DNA of 64,000 nt from Macrococcoides bohemicum (lineage in GTDB: Bacteria > Bacillota > Bacilli > Staphylococcales > Staphylococcaceae). The stretch lies in NCBI RefSeq assembly GCF_042658685.1, contig NZ_JBHSQY010000001.1; one strand, written 5' to 3'. Of this stretch, positions 18,364 through 26,319 are shown piece by piece; within the stretch, counting starts at the first letter, position 1; the number at the start of each line of letters is the position of its first letter. Under the pieces are notes generated by a model. That model was given only the letters and a program-made list of their open reading frames with translations. It was not told the origin of the DNA and made no database searches. The position numbers and the translations under genes were made by a program.

Positions 18364-18775
18364 AGTTATTGGTTTAGATGTTGGTTCTAAAACGATTGGT
18401 GTTGCATTAAGTGATGCCATGGGTTGGACTGCACAAGGTCTTACTACACTCCGCATCGATGAAGCAAATGAAGAGTTTGGGATAACCGAACTCAAAAAGA
18501 TCATAGATGAAAATAATGTTGATACTGCCGTTATTGGATTACCTAAAAATATGAATAATTCAGTAGGGCCAAGGGGAGAAGCATCAATTCGATTTAGTGA
18601 AATGTTGAAAGCAGTTTGTCCTGACATTAAAATAGTAATGTGGGACGAACGTTTATCGACAGTTGGTGCTGAAAGAACACTGTTAGAAGCGGATGTTTCA
18701 CGCAAGAAAAGAAAGCAGGTCATTGATAAGATGGCTGCAGTTTTCATATTACAAGGGTATTTAAATTCAAAATAA
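18356..18775 (+). CDS. ruvX: RuvX/YqgF, pre-16S rRNA processing nuclease
   Basis: RNase H-fold protein of 139 residues. It shows LDVGSKTIGVALSD at the N-terminus, the VIGLPKNMNNSVGPRG segment and MWDERLSTVGAERTL near 100. In E. coli YqgF matures the 5' end of 16S rRNA; a Holliday junction role has also been proposed. The ATG at 18356 overlaps the ireB stop by 8 bp, giving translational coupling. The upstream extension to 18299 lies within ireB and is not supported. Confidence 0.93.
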   Translation: MNKVIGLDVGSKTIGVALSDAMGWTAQGLTTLRIDEANEEFGITELKKIIDENNVDTAVIGLPKNMNNSVGPRGEASIRFSEMLKAVCPDIKIVMWDERLSTVGAERTLLEADVSRKKRKQVIDKMAAVFILQGYLNSK

Positions 18776-18789
18776 AAAGGATGATTAAA

Positions 18790-19119
18790 ATGACAGAAGA
18801 AATGAACAATCAGGAATTAAATGAAGCGACATTAGATATCAACAATGAAGAAGAGTTATTAACTTTATTTGATGAAGAAGGCAACGAGGTTTTATACCGT
18901 AAACTTGTTAGTTTCTTCCACCCAGGATTTGAGAAAGAATATGTTATCTTAGCTGAAGAAGGTTCAGATGAAGAGGAAGAAATCGAATTAATTCCAATGA
19001 TCAATGTACCTGATAGTGAAGGAGAAGGTGGGAAATTAATTCCTATAGAAACAGATGAAGAGTGGGATATGATTGAAGAATTCGTAAACACTAACTTTGA
19101 TGAAGAAGAAGAGCTTTAA
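18790..19119 (+). CDS. yrzB: UPF0473 family acidic protein (YrzB)
   Basis: Very acidic 109-residue protein with the family core INNEEELLTLFDEEGNEVLYRKLVSFFHPGFEKEYVILAEEG and PIETDEEWDMIEEFV. Function unknown; it always travels with ireB and ruvX homologues in Firmicutes. I choose ATG 18790 because AAAAAGG ends 9 bp before it, whereas the ATG at 18781 abuts that site. Confidence 0.9.
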   Translation: MTEEMNNQELNEATLDINNEEELLTLFDEEGNEVLYRKLVSFFHPGFEKEYVILAEEGSDEEEEIELIPMINVPDSEGEGGKLIPIETDEEWDMIEEFVNTNFDEEEEL

Positions 19120-19137
19120 TCTTAAAGGAGTTTGATT

Positions 19138-20271
19138 ATGTCGAATAGAAACAAAGAAATTAGAGATTCAAAATCTTTCTCTAAACTTCTTTCTTCTATC
19201 ATTATCGGAATTATTATTATAGGCGTGTGTATTTTAGCGGTTGGTAGTTATTTTTATATTAGCTCTAGCCAAAAACCACTGAATCCAGATGATAAGTCTA
19301 CTACTAAGATAGAAATATTACCTGGTGAGTCTGCAACGATGATTGGAGAAAAATTAGAAAAAGAAAAGATTATTAAAAGTAGTACGATGTTTAAATATTA
19401 TTTAAAGTTTAATAATATTTCTAATTTCCAGGCAGGAAATTATGAATTATCGCCTTCTATGACATTTAAGCAGATTTCGAAAAGTCTTCAAAAAGGTGAA
19501 GTTTACATTCCAATAGTCTTTAAGATGAATATTCCTGAAGGTATTACAATCGATCAGATCGCTGAGATTGTTGAAAAGAAAACTTCAATTAATAAAGCGG
19601 ATTTTGTTAAAAAAGTAAATAATCCTGCTTTCATTAAAAAGATGCAGAAGAAACATCCGAAGTTAATTACAAAAGAGGTATTTAACAAAGACATAAAAGT
19701 ACCTTTAGAGGGGTATTTATATCCTGCGACGTACGATTTTACAGAAAAGAATCCAACGACTGAAGAAATCGTTGATAAGATGCTTACAGCGACTGAAGAA
19801 AATGCATTTCCGTTATGGGATAAGTATGGCGGCATTTTATTGACAGAAGCTGGTACGGAAAAGCGTTTAACGTTCCATGAATTCCTGACATTCTCATCAT
19901 TAGTTGAAAGAGAAGCTACAGGACTAACAGATCGAGCGAAAATTGCATCAGTATTTATTAATCGTATGAAAGCAAACCCTGCGATGCCACTGCAGACAGA
20001 CCCTACAGTATTATATGCGCTAGGTCGTCATAAAGCTGTTACATATGAAGCAGATTTGAAAGTTCAATCACCATATAACACGTACATCAATACAGGTTTA
20101 CCACCTGGACCGATTGCAACAAGTGGTAAAGAATCAATGGAGAGTGTCTTAAATCCTGCAAAGACAGATTATTTATACTTCTTAGCAGCAAAAGACGGTA
20201 AGAACTATTTCTCTAAAACATATGAAGAGCATTTACAACTTAAAGATAAACATATTGATAGTCAGCAATAA
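19138..20271 (+). CDS. mltG: endolytic murein transglycosylase MltG
   Basis: Single-pass membrane protein of 377 residues with a hydrophobic segment at about 20-43 and an extracellular YceG domain. The conserved SSLVEREA segment contains the catalytic glutamate near residue 257. MQTDPTVLYALG and NTYINTGLPPGPI follow. It cleaves nascent glycan strands and sets their length. The ATG at 19138 is 7 bp after AAAGGAG; a TTG 6 bp earlier is less well spaced. Last gene of the ireB operon, followed by a terminator. Confidence 0.94.
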   Translation: MSNRNKEIRDSKSFSKLLSSIIIGIIIIGVCILAVGSYFYISSSQKPLNPDDKSTTKIEILPGESATMIGEKLEKEKIIKSSTMFKYYLKFNNISNFQAGNYELSPSMTFKQISKSLQKGEVYIPIVFKMNIPEGITIDQIAEIVEKKTSINKADFVKKVNNPAFIKKMQKKHPKLITKEVFNKDIKVPLEGYLYPATYDFTEKNPTTEEIVDKMLTATEENAFPLWDKYGGILLTEAGTEKRLTFHEFLTFSSLVEREATGLTDRAKIASVFINRMKANPAMPLQTDPTVLYALGRHKAVTYEADLKVQSPYNTYINTGLPPGPIATSGKESMESVLNPAKTDYLYFLAAKDGKNYFSKTYEEHLQLKDKHIDSQQ

Positions 20272-20300
20272 GAATAGGATATTTGTCCTATTCTTTTTTA
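20271..20300 (+). terminator. terminator after mltG
   Basis: AGAATAGGA (20271-20279) pairs with TCCTATTCT (20286-20294), followed by a run of T. Confidence 0.85.
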
Positions 20301-20325
20301 ATTTTATTATGTTGTAATTTTACTA

Positions 20326-20406
20326 TTACAATTTTGGTTGTTTTATGGTACAATATCATGAAAATATAAAACACTACTACCAGCCGATGTGGTTGGTAAT
20401 TTTTTC
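20326..20406 (+). promoter_or_regulatory. promoter and terminator-like leader hairpin of trmR
   Basis: TTACAA (20326-20331) and TACAAT (20349-20354) are 17 bp apart, predicting a start near 20361. Only about 17 nt later TACCAGCC (20378-20385) pairs with GGTTGGTA (20391-20398), followed by ATTTTTTC. This looks like an intrinsic terminator placed between the promoter and the trmR operon, so it may be an attenuator or may yield a very short RNA. Function is inferred. Confidence 0.55.
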
Positions 20407-20424
20407 GTTAAAGGATTGTTTTAA

Positions 20425-21051
20425 TTGATTAAAGAAGAGACATATATCAGTAAATTAAATCCAGTCAGTACAATCGATGGTTTAATTGAAGTTGCAAAAG
20501 AAAATGATGTGCCAATTATGGACAAAATATCAGTAGAATTCGTCAAACAGTTGATTCGTATACATCATGCAAAGTCAGTGTTAGAAATCGGCACAGCAAT
20601 CGGATATAGTGCATTACATTTTGCATCTGTAAGTGAGAATATTCATATCACCACGATTGAGCGCAATGCAACAATGTATCAATATGCTTTAAAGCATATT
20701 GAACAATATAAAAAAGCTCACCAAATTCGCCCGATTTTTAAAGATGCACTTGAAGCATTTGATGAGGTGAGCGACAAAGAATATGATATATTATTTATCG
20801 ATGCTGCAAAAGCGCAATCATTAAAATTTTTTGAGTTATACAGTCCGCTTGTTAAGAAAGGCGGTTTAATTATTACAGATAATATTTTATACCACGATTT
20901 TGTAGGCAATATTGAAATTGTGCGCAATAGAAATATAAAACAGATGGTGCGCAAAATCGAAAAATATAATACTTGGTTAAGTGAAAATACAGCGTATGAT
21001 ACGAATTTTATCGATATTGGAGATGGAATGAGTATTTCAGTGAAAAAATAA
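20425..21051 (+). CDS. trmR: tRNA 5-hydroxyuridine methyltransferase
   Basis: SAM-dependent O-methyltransferase-family protein of 208 residues. It has motif I VLEIGTAIGYSALHFA (about 53-68), ITTIERN, DILFIDAAKAQSLKF and ITDNILYHDFV. In Bacillus, YrrM/TrmR methylates ho5U34 to mo5U34. The two following U32-family genes are the homologues of the hydroxylation factors, so the three form one wobble-uridine pathway. TTG 20425 is the start, with AAAGGA about 9 bp before it. A hairpin leader precedes it. Confidence 0.88.
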   Translation: MIKEETYISKLNPVSTIDGLIEVAKENDVPIMDKISVEFVKQLIRIHHAKSVLEIGTAIGYSALHFASVSENIHITTIERNATMYQYALKHIEQYKKAHQIRPIFKDALEAFDEVSDKEYDILFIDAAKAQSLKFFELYSPLVKKGGLIITDNILYHDFVGNIEIVRNRNIKQMVRKIEKYNTWLSENTAYDTNFIDIGDGMSISVKK

Positions 21052-21062
21052 AGGAGTACATT

Positions 21063-21986
21063 ATGACAGAATTATTAGTAACACCTAAATCTTTATCTCA
21101 CATAAGTGAATTAATTGAAGCAGGTGCAGATGCATTTGTTATCGGAGAAGAACAATTTGGATTACGTCTGGCGGGAGAATTTAAACGTGAAGATTTAAAA
21201 GCTGCAATAGATATAATTCATCAACATAATAAGAAAGCTTATGTTGCAGTAAACGGTATTTTTCACAATGAACATTTAGATGCAGTTGAAGATTATATGA
21301 AATTTTTACATGTTGTAAAACCAGACGCAATTTTATTTGGAGATCCTGCAATTGTAATGTATGAAAGAGAACTAGGCAATACGATACCTTTACAATGGAA
21401 TCAGGAAACATTAGTAACGAATTATTTCCAGGTGAACTACTGGGGACAACGTGGTGCAAACCGAGCGGTACTTGCACGTGAGTTATCTCTTGATGAAGTA
21501 TTGAACATTAAAGCGCATAGTGATGTTGCTATTGAAGTGCAAGTCCATGGCATGACATGTATGTTCCAATCGAAACGTAGTTTGCTAGGTAATTATTTTA
21601 TGTATCAGGATAAAGTAATGAAAATTGAAAATCGTGAAATTAAAGATGCAATGTTACTTTATGATGAAGAACGTAATAATAAATATCCAATTTTTGAAGA
21701 TAGTAATGGCACACATATTATGAGTCCAAATGATATTTGCGTTATCGAAGAATTAGAAGAATTAATTGAAGCAGGTATTGATTCATTTAAAATAGATGGC
21801 GTATTACATTCAGAGGAATATATTACGACAGTGACAAAAGCATATCGACAAGCGCTTGACCTTTATAATGAAGATGTAGAAGCATATGAAGATGCTAAAT
21901 TTGATCTTGTAGATATGATTGAAGAAATTCAACCAGAACATCGCCCACTGGATCAAGGATTCTTATTTAAACAAACTGTATATTAA
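21063..21986 (+). CDS. trhP1: U32 family protein for tRNA wobble uridine hydroxylation (first)
   Basis: Protein of 307 residues annotated in many genomes as peptidase U32. It begins ELLVTPKSLSHISELIEAGADAFVIGEEQFGLRLAGEF and has the U32 segment EVQVHGMTCMFQSKRSLLGNY. Bacillus yrrN/yrrO (TrhP1/TrhP2) are required for ho5U34 formation in tRNA, and their partner trmR is directly upstream here. Peptidase activity is therefore doubtful. The spacing to the next gene is 11 bp, with AAGGA in the gap. Confidence 0.88.
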   Translation: MTELLVTPKSLSHISELIEAGADAFVIGEEQFGLRLAGEFKREDLKAAIDIIHQHNKKAYVAVNGIFHNEHLDAVEDYMKFLHVVKPDAILFGDPAIVMYERELGNTIPLQWNQETLVTNYFQVNYWGQRGANRAVLARELSLDEVLNIKAHSDVAIEVQVHGMTCMFQSKRSLLGNYFMYQDKVMKIENREIKDAMLLYDEERNNKYPIFEDSNGTHIMSPNDICVIEELEELIEAGIDSFKIDGVLHSEEYITTVTKAYRQALDLYNEDVEAYEDAKFDLVDMIEEIQPEHRPLDQGFLFKQTVY

Positions 21987-21997
21987 GGAATGATTTG

Positions 21998-23257
21998 ATG
22001 AAAACGGAATTAGAAATTAAAAAACCAAAACAAATAATAAAGAAACCAGAATTATTAGCGCCTGCAGGTAACCTTGAAAAATTGAAAATTGCCGTACATT
22101 ACGGTGCAGATGCAGTATTTCTTGGTGGCCAAGAATATGGATTACGTTCAAACGCTGACAATTTCACAATTGAAGAAATTAAAGAGGGCGTAGATTTTGC
22201 GAATAAATATGGTGCTAAAATTTATATTACGACCAATATTATCGCCCATGATGAAAATATGGATGGTTTAGAAGATTATCTTATCGCCCTAGAAGGGACT
22301 GGAGCGACAGGGATTATCGTAGCAGATCCGCTAATCATTGAAACATGTAAACGTGTTGCGCCTAAACTTGAAATTCATCTTTCTACACAACAATCATTAT
22401 CAAACGTGAAAGCTGTTGAATACTGGAAGTCAGAAGGTTTAGAACGCGTTGTGCTTGCTCGTGAAACAAGTGCTGAAGAAATTAAAGAAATGAAAGAAAA
22501 AATTGATATTGAGATTGAAGCGTTCATTCACGGTGCAATGTGTATCGCTTATTCTGGACGTTGTACATTAAGTAACCATATGACAGCACGTGACTCAAAT
22601 CGTGGCGGATGTTGTCAAAGTTGTCGCTGGGATTATGATTTATTAACAGTAGATGATGATGAACTTGATGTTGTTTATGATGGAGAGGCAACACCTTTTG
22701 CAATGAGTCCAAAAGATTTAAAGCTTGTTGAATCAATTCCGAAGATGATTGATATCGGTGTAGATTCATTGAAGATAGAAGGTCGTATGAAATCAATTCA
22801 TTATATCGCTACAGTTGTATCTGTTTATCGCAAAGTAATCGATGCGTATTGTGCAGACCCTGAAAATTTCAAGATAGATCCGCAATGGTTAATTGAATTA
22901 GATAAATGTGCCAATCGTGATACAGCAAGTGCATTCTTTGAAGGAGTCCCTGGTTTTGAAGAGCAAATGTTTGGTCATGAACAGTCAAAAAAAACACCTT
23001 TTGATTTCTGTGGTTTAGTGTTAGACTATTCTGAAGAAACACAAATTGCTACAATTCAGCAACGTAACAACTTCAAACCAGGACAGGAAATTGAATTCTT
23101 TGGTCCTGAAATAGAAAACTTTAAACAAGTAATCGATGTTATATATGATGAAGAGGGAACAGAATTAGATGCAGCACGTCATCCTCTTCAAATTGTACAA
23201 ATTAAAGTAAAACATCCAGTCTATCCAATGAATATGATGAGGAAGGAACTGAATTAA
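21998..23257 (+). CDS. trhP2: U32 family protein for tRNA wobble uridine hydroxylation (second)
   Basis: Larger U32 paralogue, 419 residues. It starts with KKPELLAPAGNLEKLKIAVHYGADAVFLGG and carries the cysteine-rich signature EAFIHGAMCIAYSGRCTLSNHM with GGCCQSCRWDY, which fits an Fe-S or metal-binding site. Homologue of Bacillus YrrO (TrhP2), which works with prephenate in ho5U synthesis. I take ATG 21998 over the TTG one codon earlier, as AAGGA then has proper spacing. Its stop overlaps the udk start by one base. Confidence 0.9.
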   Translation: MKTELEIKKPKQIIKKPELLAPAGNLEKLKIAVHYGADAVFLGGQEYGLRSNADNFTIEEIKEGVDFANKYGAKIYITTNIIAHDENMDGLEDYLIALEGTGATGIIVADPLIIETCKRVAPKLEIHLSTQQSLSNVKAVEYWKSEGLERVVLARETSAEEIKEMKEKIDIEIEAFIHGAMCIAYSGRCTLSNHMTARDSNRGGCCQSCRWDYDLLTVDDDELDVVYDGEATPFAMSPKDLKLVESIPKMIDIGVDSLKIEGRMKSIHYIATVVSVYRKVIDAYCADPENFKIDPQWLIELDKCANRDTASAFFEGVPGFEEQMFGHEQSKKTPFDFCGLVLDYSEETQIATIQQRNNFKPGQEIEFFGPEIENFKQVIDVIYDEEGTELDAARHPLQIVQIKVKHPVYPMNMMRKELN

Positions 23258-23880
23258 TGGCGCATACGACAATCATCGGTATTGCGGGAGGTTCTGGTTC
23301 AGGTAAGACATCAGTAACTTCTAAAATACTTAAAAATTTAGAAGGCTATAGTGTAGCTTTAATCGAGCAGGATTATTATTATAAAAATCAGGATCATCTT
23401 AGTTTTGAAGAACGTTTAAAGACCAATTATGATCATCCTTTGGCATTTGATAATGATTTACTTATTCAAAATTTAATTGATTTACGTAATGGTGAGACTG
23501 TAAAAGTTCCGACATATGATTACACCAATCATACAAGAAGTAAGAAAACGATTACATTTGAGCCAAAAGATGTTATTATTGTAGAAGGCATTTTTGCTTT
23601 AGAAAATGAAACACTTCGTGATTTAATGGATGTTAAGATTTATGTTGATACGGATGCAGATCTTCGTATTCTAAGAAGACTGATGAGAGATATAGAAGAG
23701 CGTGGTCGAACAATGGAATCAGTTATTGATCAATATTTAACTGTTGTTAGACCGATGCATAATCAATTCATTGAACCAACGAAACGATATGCTGACATTA
23801 TTATACCTGAAGGTGGCAGTAATGCAGTTGCTATCGATATTATGACAACAAAAATACAATCATTAATTCGAGTGAATTAG
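23257..23880 (+). CDS. udk: uridine kinase
   Basis: P-loop nucleoside kinase of 207 residues that phosphorylates uridine and cytidine for pyrimidine salvage. It shows GIAGGSGSGKTS at 7-18, EQDYYYKNQDHL, the Walker B-like VIIVEGIFAL, and RLMRDIEERGRTMESVIDQYL. It is joined to trhP2 by a TAATG-type overlap and sits in the conserved trhP2-udk-greA order. Confidence 0.96.
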   Translation: MAHTTIIGIAGGSGSGKTSVTSKILKNLEGYSVALIEQDYYYKNQDHLSFEERLKTNYDHPLAFDNDLLIQNLIDLRNGETVKVPTYDYTNHTRSKKTITFEPKDVIIVEGIFALENETLRDLMDVKIYVDTDADLRILRRLMRDIEERGRTMESVIDQYLTVVRPMHNQFIEPTKRYADIIIPEGGSNAVAIDIMTTKIQSLIRVN

Positions 23881-23899
23881 TAGAAAGAAGGATTTATCC

Positions 23900-24376
23900 A
23901 TGGAAATGCAAAAAGAATACCCAATGACGAAAGAAGGATTTGAAAAGTTAGAAGTTGAATTAGAACATTTAAAAACAGTAAGACGACCTGAAGTCGTTGA
24001 AAAAATTAAAGTTGCTCGTAGTTTTGGTGACCTTTCTGAGAACTCAGAATACGATGCAGCTAAAGATGAGCAAGGCTTTGTTGAACAGGAAATTACTAAA
24101 ATTGAAATGATGTTACGTCATGCAGTTATTATTGAAGATGATGGTTCAAAATCAGAAGTTCAATTAGGAAGAACAGTAACATTTACTGAAGTGCCTGGTA
24201 ATGAAGAAGAATCATATAAAATTGTAGGTTCTGCTGAAGCTGATCCTTTTGAAGGTAAAATTTCAAATGAATCTCCAATTGCTAAAGCATTACTTGGTAA
24301 AAAAGTTGGCGATGAAGTAAACGTTCCATTACCAAACGGCAATGAAATGCGTGTTAAAATCGTTGAAATCAGCTAA
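23900..24376 (+). CDS. greA: transcription elongation factor GreA
   Basis: 158 residues: an N-terminal coiled coil (PMTKEGFEKLEVELEHLKTVRRPEVVEKIKVARSFGDLSENSEYDAAKDEQ), whose acidic tip stimulates RNA polymerase transcript cleavage, and a C-terminal FKBP-like domain. The start ATG 23900 follows GAAGGA. The gene ends at a strong terminator, closing the trmR operon. Confidence 0.97.
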   Translation: MEMQKEYPMTKEGFEKLEVELEHLKTVRRPEVVEKIKVARSFGDLSENSEYDAAKDEQGFVEQEITKIEMMLRHAVIIEDDGSKSEVQLGRTVTFTEVPGNEEESYKIVGSAEADPFEGKISNESPIAKALLGKKVGDEVNVPLPNGNEMRVKIVEIS

Positions 24377-24393
24377 TATATTATATATACATT

Positions 24394-24421
24394 AAAGTAG
24401 ATCTTATGATCTACTTTTTAT
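24394..24421 (+). terminator. terminator after greA
   Basis: AAAGTAGATC (24394-24403) pairs perfectly with GATCTACTTT (24408-24417), loop TTAT, with T residues after it. Confidence 0.85.
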
Positions 24422-24436
24422 TTAGGAGGAATTCGT

Positions 24437-25129
24437 GTGATTGGAATTATCGGAGCAATGCAGGAAGAAATTGAAATTTTAAAGGGTAATATGCAGGAAC
24501 TGCAAACTGAAAAAATTGCCCACGTTGAAATCTATAAAGGGCATTTATATGGTAAAGATGTTGTATTAATGCAAAGTGGTATCGGTAAAGTTAATGCTGC
24601 AATCTGTGCAACACTGCTTATCCAGAATTATCAACCGGAGATGATTATTAATACAGGTAGTGCAGGAGGCTTAGGTGCTTCTTTAGCTGTTGGTGATATT
24701 GTTATTAGTCAAAGCGTACTTCATCATGATGTTGTTGCGACTGCTTTTGGCTATGAGTTAGGACAAGTACCAGGTATGCCTGCACGATATCTAGCTGATG
24801 AAAAATTAATTGAATATACACAACAAGCAATTGATAAAAATAATCTTAAAGCACATATTGGACTCATCGTTTCAGGTGATAGTTTCATTGGATCATCAGA
24901 ACAAAAGAAAGCAATCCTAACAAACTTTAATGACAGCCTTGCAGTTGAGATGGAAGCAGCTGCAGTGGCACAAACATGTCATCAATTTGAGGTTCCGTTT
25001 ATTATTACACGTGCCATTTCTGACCTTGCAAATGGTGAGGCAGAGATGAGTTTTGAAGAGTTCTTAAAAGTGGCTTGCGTATCAAGTTCTAAAATTGTAA
25101 AATCATTAATAGAGACATTACCAGCTTAA
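24437..25129 (+). CDS. mtnN: 5'-methylthioadenosine/S-adenosylhomocysteine nucleosidase
   Basis: 230-residue nucleosidase that removes adenine from MTA and SAH, feeding methionine salvage and LuxS. Family motifs: IGIIGAMQEEIEIL at the N-terminus, TGSAGGL, GDSFIGS, VEMEAAAVAQ (catalytic region) and the ARAISDLANGEA-like ITRAISDLANGEA. GTG 24437 is the start, after TTTAGGAGG. Confidence 0.96.
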   Translation: MIGIIGAMQEEIEILKGNMQELQTEKIAHVEIYKGHLYGKDVVLMQSGIGKVNAAICATLLIQNYQPEMIINTGSAGGLGASLAVGDIVISQSVLHHDVVATAFGYELGQVPGMPARYLADEKLIEYTQQAIDKNNLKAHIGLIVSGDSFIGSSEQKKAILTNFNDSLAVEMEAAAVAQTCHQFEVPFIITRAISDLANGEAEMSFEEFLKVACVSSSKIVKSLIETLPA

Positions 25130-25149
25130 GGGGATAGGAGGCGCACGTT

Positions 25150-25254
25150 ATGTTATTTATTATGGCATTATCAGTAATTGCAACTGCAATTATCGGATTT
25201 TTAATTTACACAGGTACTGAAGTAGATTACGCTCCAAATCAAGAAATCGAATAA
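25150..25254 (+). CDS. small single-pass membrane peptide, 34 residues
   Basis: A short frame with a consensus AGGAGG site (25136-25141) 8 bp before its ATG encodes 34 residues. A hydrophobic helix LFIMALSVIATAIIGFLIYTG is followed by a polar acidic tail ending NQEIE. It begins 20 bp after mtnN and is followed by a hairpin terminator, so it probably belongs to the mtnN transcript. I do not recognise the family. Ribosome site, terminator and a clean membrane-helix-plus-tail design support a real gene. Confidence 0.65.
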   Translation: MLFIMALSVIATAIIGFLIYTGTEVDYAPNQEIE

Positions 25255-25262
25255 TGCATTGT

Positions 25263-25290
25263 ACCCCAATCCTTATTGGATTGGGGTTAT
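25263..25290 (+). terminator. terminator after the 34-residue gene
   Basis: ACCCCAATCC (25263-25272) pairs with GGATTGGGGT (25278-25287). The T tract is weak. Confidence 0.65.
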
Positions 25291-25340
25291 TGATTGTATA
25301 CCAGGGTATAACAAAGCAATAAAAAATTTAGAGGTGACTT

Positions 25341-25865
25341 ATGGGATTATTTCAAAAATATTTATTACCAAGTAAATATGCAAAGTCAATATTTGAAATC
25401 ACACCAGAAGAATTATCAGGACGTGGTGTAAAAGCGATTATTACTGATCTGGATAATACACTTGTTGGCTGGGATGTTACATTGGCAACACCTGAAGTGA
25501 TTGACTGGTTTAATAGTATGCGTGAACACAACATTAAAGTTACAATTGTTTCAAATAATAATCAGGCACGCGTGGCAACATTTGCTACACCATTAGAAGT
25601 AGATTATATTTTTAACGCACGCAAGCCTATGGGACAAGCGTTTAAGAAAGCCTGTGTCGCAATGGGAGTACAACCTGAAGAAACTGTAGTTATCGGTGAT
25701 CAGATGATGACGGATGTACTTGCGGCTAATTCTAATGGATTTTATTCAATTATGGTGGTTCCAGTGAAATCTAATGATGAATGGAAAACACGTGTCAACA
25801 GAATGATTGAACGCAAGTTTTTAGCATATTTTAAGAAAAAAGGTTTAATTAACTGGGAGAACTAA
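25341..25865 (+). CDS. yqeG: YqeG family HAD hydrolase
   Basis: HAD III-A phosphatase of 174 residues. It has the nucleophile motif DLDNTLVGWD (from 37), motif II TIVSNN and motif III region VVIGDQMMTDVLAA. Related to the mitochondrial PTPMT1/Gep4 phosphatidylglycerophosphate phosphatases, which makes a PGP phosphatase role plausible but not proven here. AGAGGTGA precedes ATG 25341. In Bacillus it is the first gene of the yqeH operon; here the next gene is an inserted SPFH module after a terminator. Confidence 0.92.
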   Translation: MGLFQKYLLPSKYAKSIFEITPEELSGRGVKAIITDLDNTLVGWDVTLATPEVIDWFNSMREHNIKVTIVSNNNQARVATFATPLEVDYIFNARKPMGQAFKKACVAMGVQPEETVVIGDQMMTDVLAANSNGFYSIMVVPVKSNDEWKTRVNRMIERKFLAYFKKKGLINWEN

Positions 25866-25884
25866 AAATCTATATATACTAGCA

Positions 25885-25909
25885 GAGACAAACCGATTGT
25901 CTCTTTTTT
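25885..25909 (+). terminator. terminator after yqeG
   Basis: GAGACAA (25885-25891) pairs with TTGTCTC (25897-25903), followed by six T residues. Confidence 0.85.
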
Positions 25910-25917
25910 CTTTGATA

Positions 25918-25978
25918 ACCTTAAATTTACCTTAAAAATATCAATTTATTATTTTTAAACAACATATAATGGTAAAAT
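25918..25978 (+). promoter_or_regulatory. direct-repeat operator and -10 of the SPFH operon
   Basis: Second exact copy of ACCTTAAATTTACCTTAAAA (25918-25937). Possible -10 hexamers are TATAAT (25965-25970) and TAAAAT (25973-25978). The latter is 35 bp from the repeat, matching the spacing at the other two copies. No -35 is obvious. Repeat seen directly; regulatory role inferred. Confidence 0.6.
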
Positions 25979-26013
25979 AGATGTAACACTTCTTTATATA
26001 GAGGGGGATTTAT

Positions 26014-26319
26014 TTGAAACTATTTCTTATATGGTTATTTATTTTAGTAATCGTGCTGATAGTTCTTTATTTTGTGTTAAGTCGTCTTTATGATTATTTT
26101 AGCCATAGAGAAGCAAAAGAACAGATTGAACAACAAAATATCGAAAATTTACGCAAATATGAATTGAATCAGGCTGCATTAAAAAGTAAAAAGAAAATGC
26201 TTGAAAGTGAAATATTTGCAAAGACTGGTATGATTGGTGACATAGCAGAAATAAAGCATTTAGAAAAGGAGCTGGAAGAAGTTAATGAACTCATCGACAG
26301 AATCAGTAAAGACAATTAG
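26014..26319 (+). CDS. small membrane-anchored coiled-coil protein
   Basis: 101 residues: an N-terminal hydrophobic helix (LFLIWLFILVIVLIVLYFVL, about 3-22) followed by a charged helical region rich in E, K, Q and L (REAKEQIEQQNIENLRKYELNQAALKSKKKMLESEI; KHLEKELEEVNELIDRI) that looks like a coiled coil. Start is TTG 26014 after GAGGGGG. It overlaps the SPFH gene by 35 bp, so the two products probably act together, the small one perhaps as a membrane adaptor. Family not recognised. Confidence 0.75.
   Translation: MKLFLIWLFILVIVLIVLYFVLSRLYDYFSHREAKEQIEQQNIENLRKYELNQAALKSKKKMLESEIFAKTGMIGDIAEIKHLEKELEEVNELIDRISKDN

Noticed and set aside
21063..23257. Collagenase/peptidase role for the U32 genes
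   Set aside because: The trmR neighbour and Bacillus yrrN/yrrO homology favour tRNA hydroxylation; peptidase labels in this family are mostly inherited.
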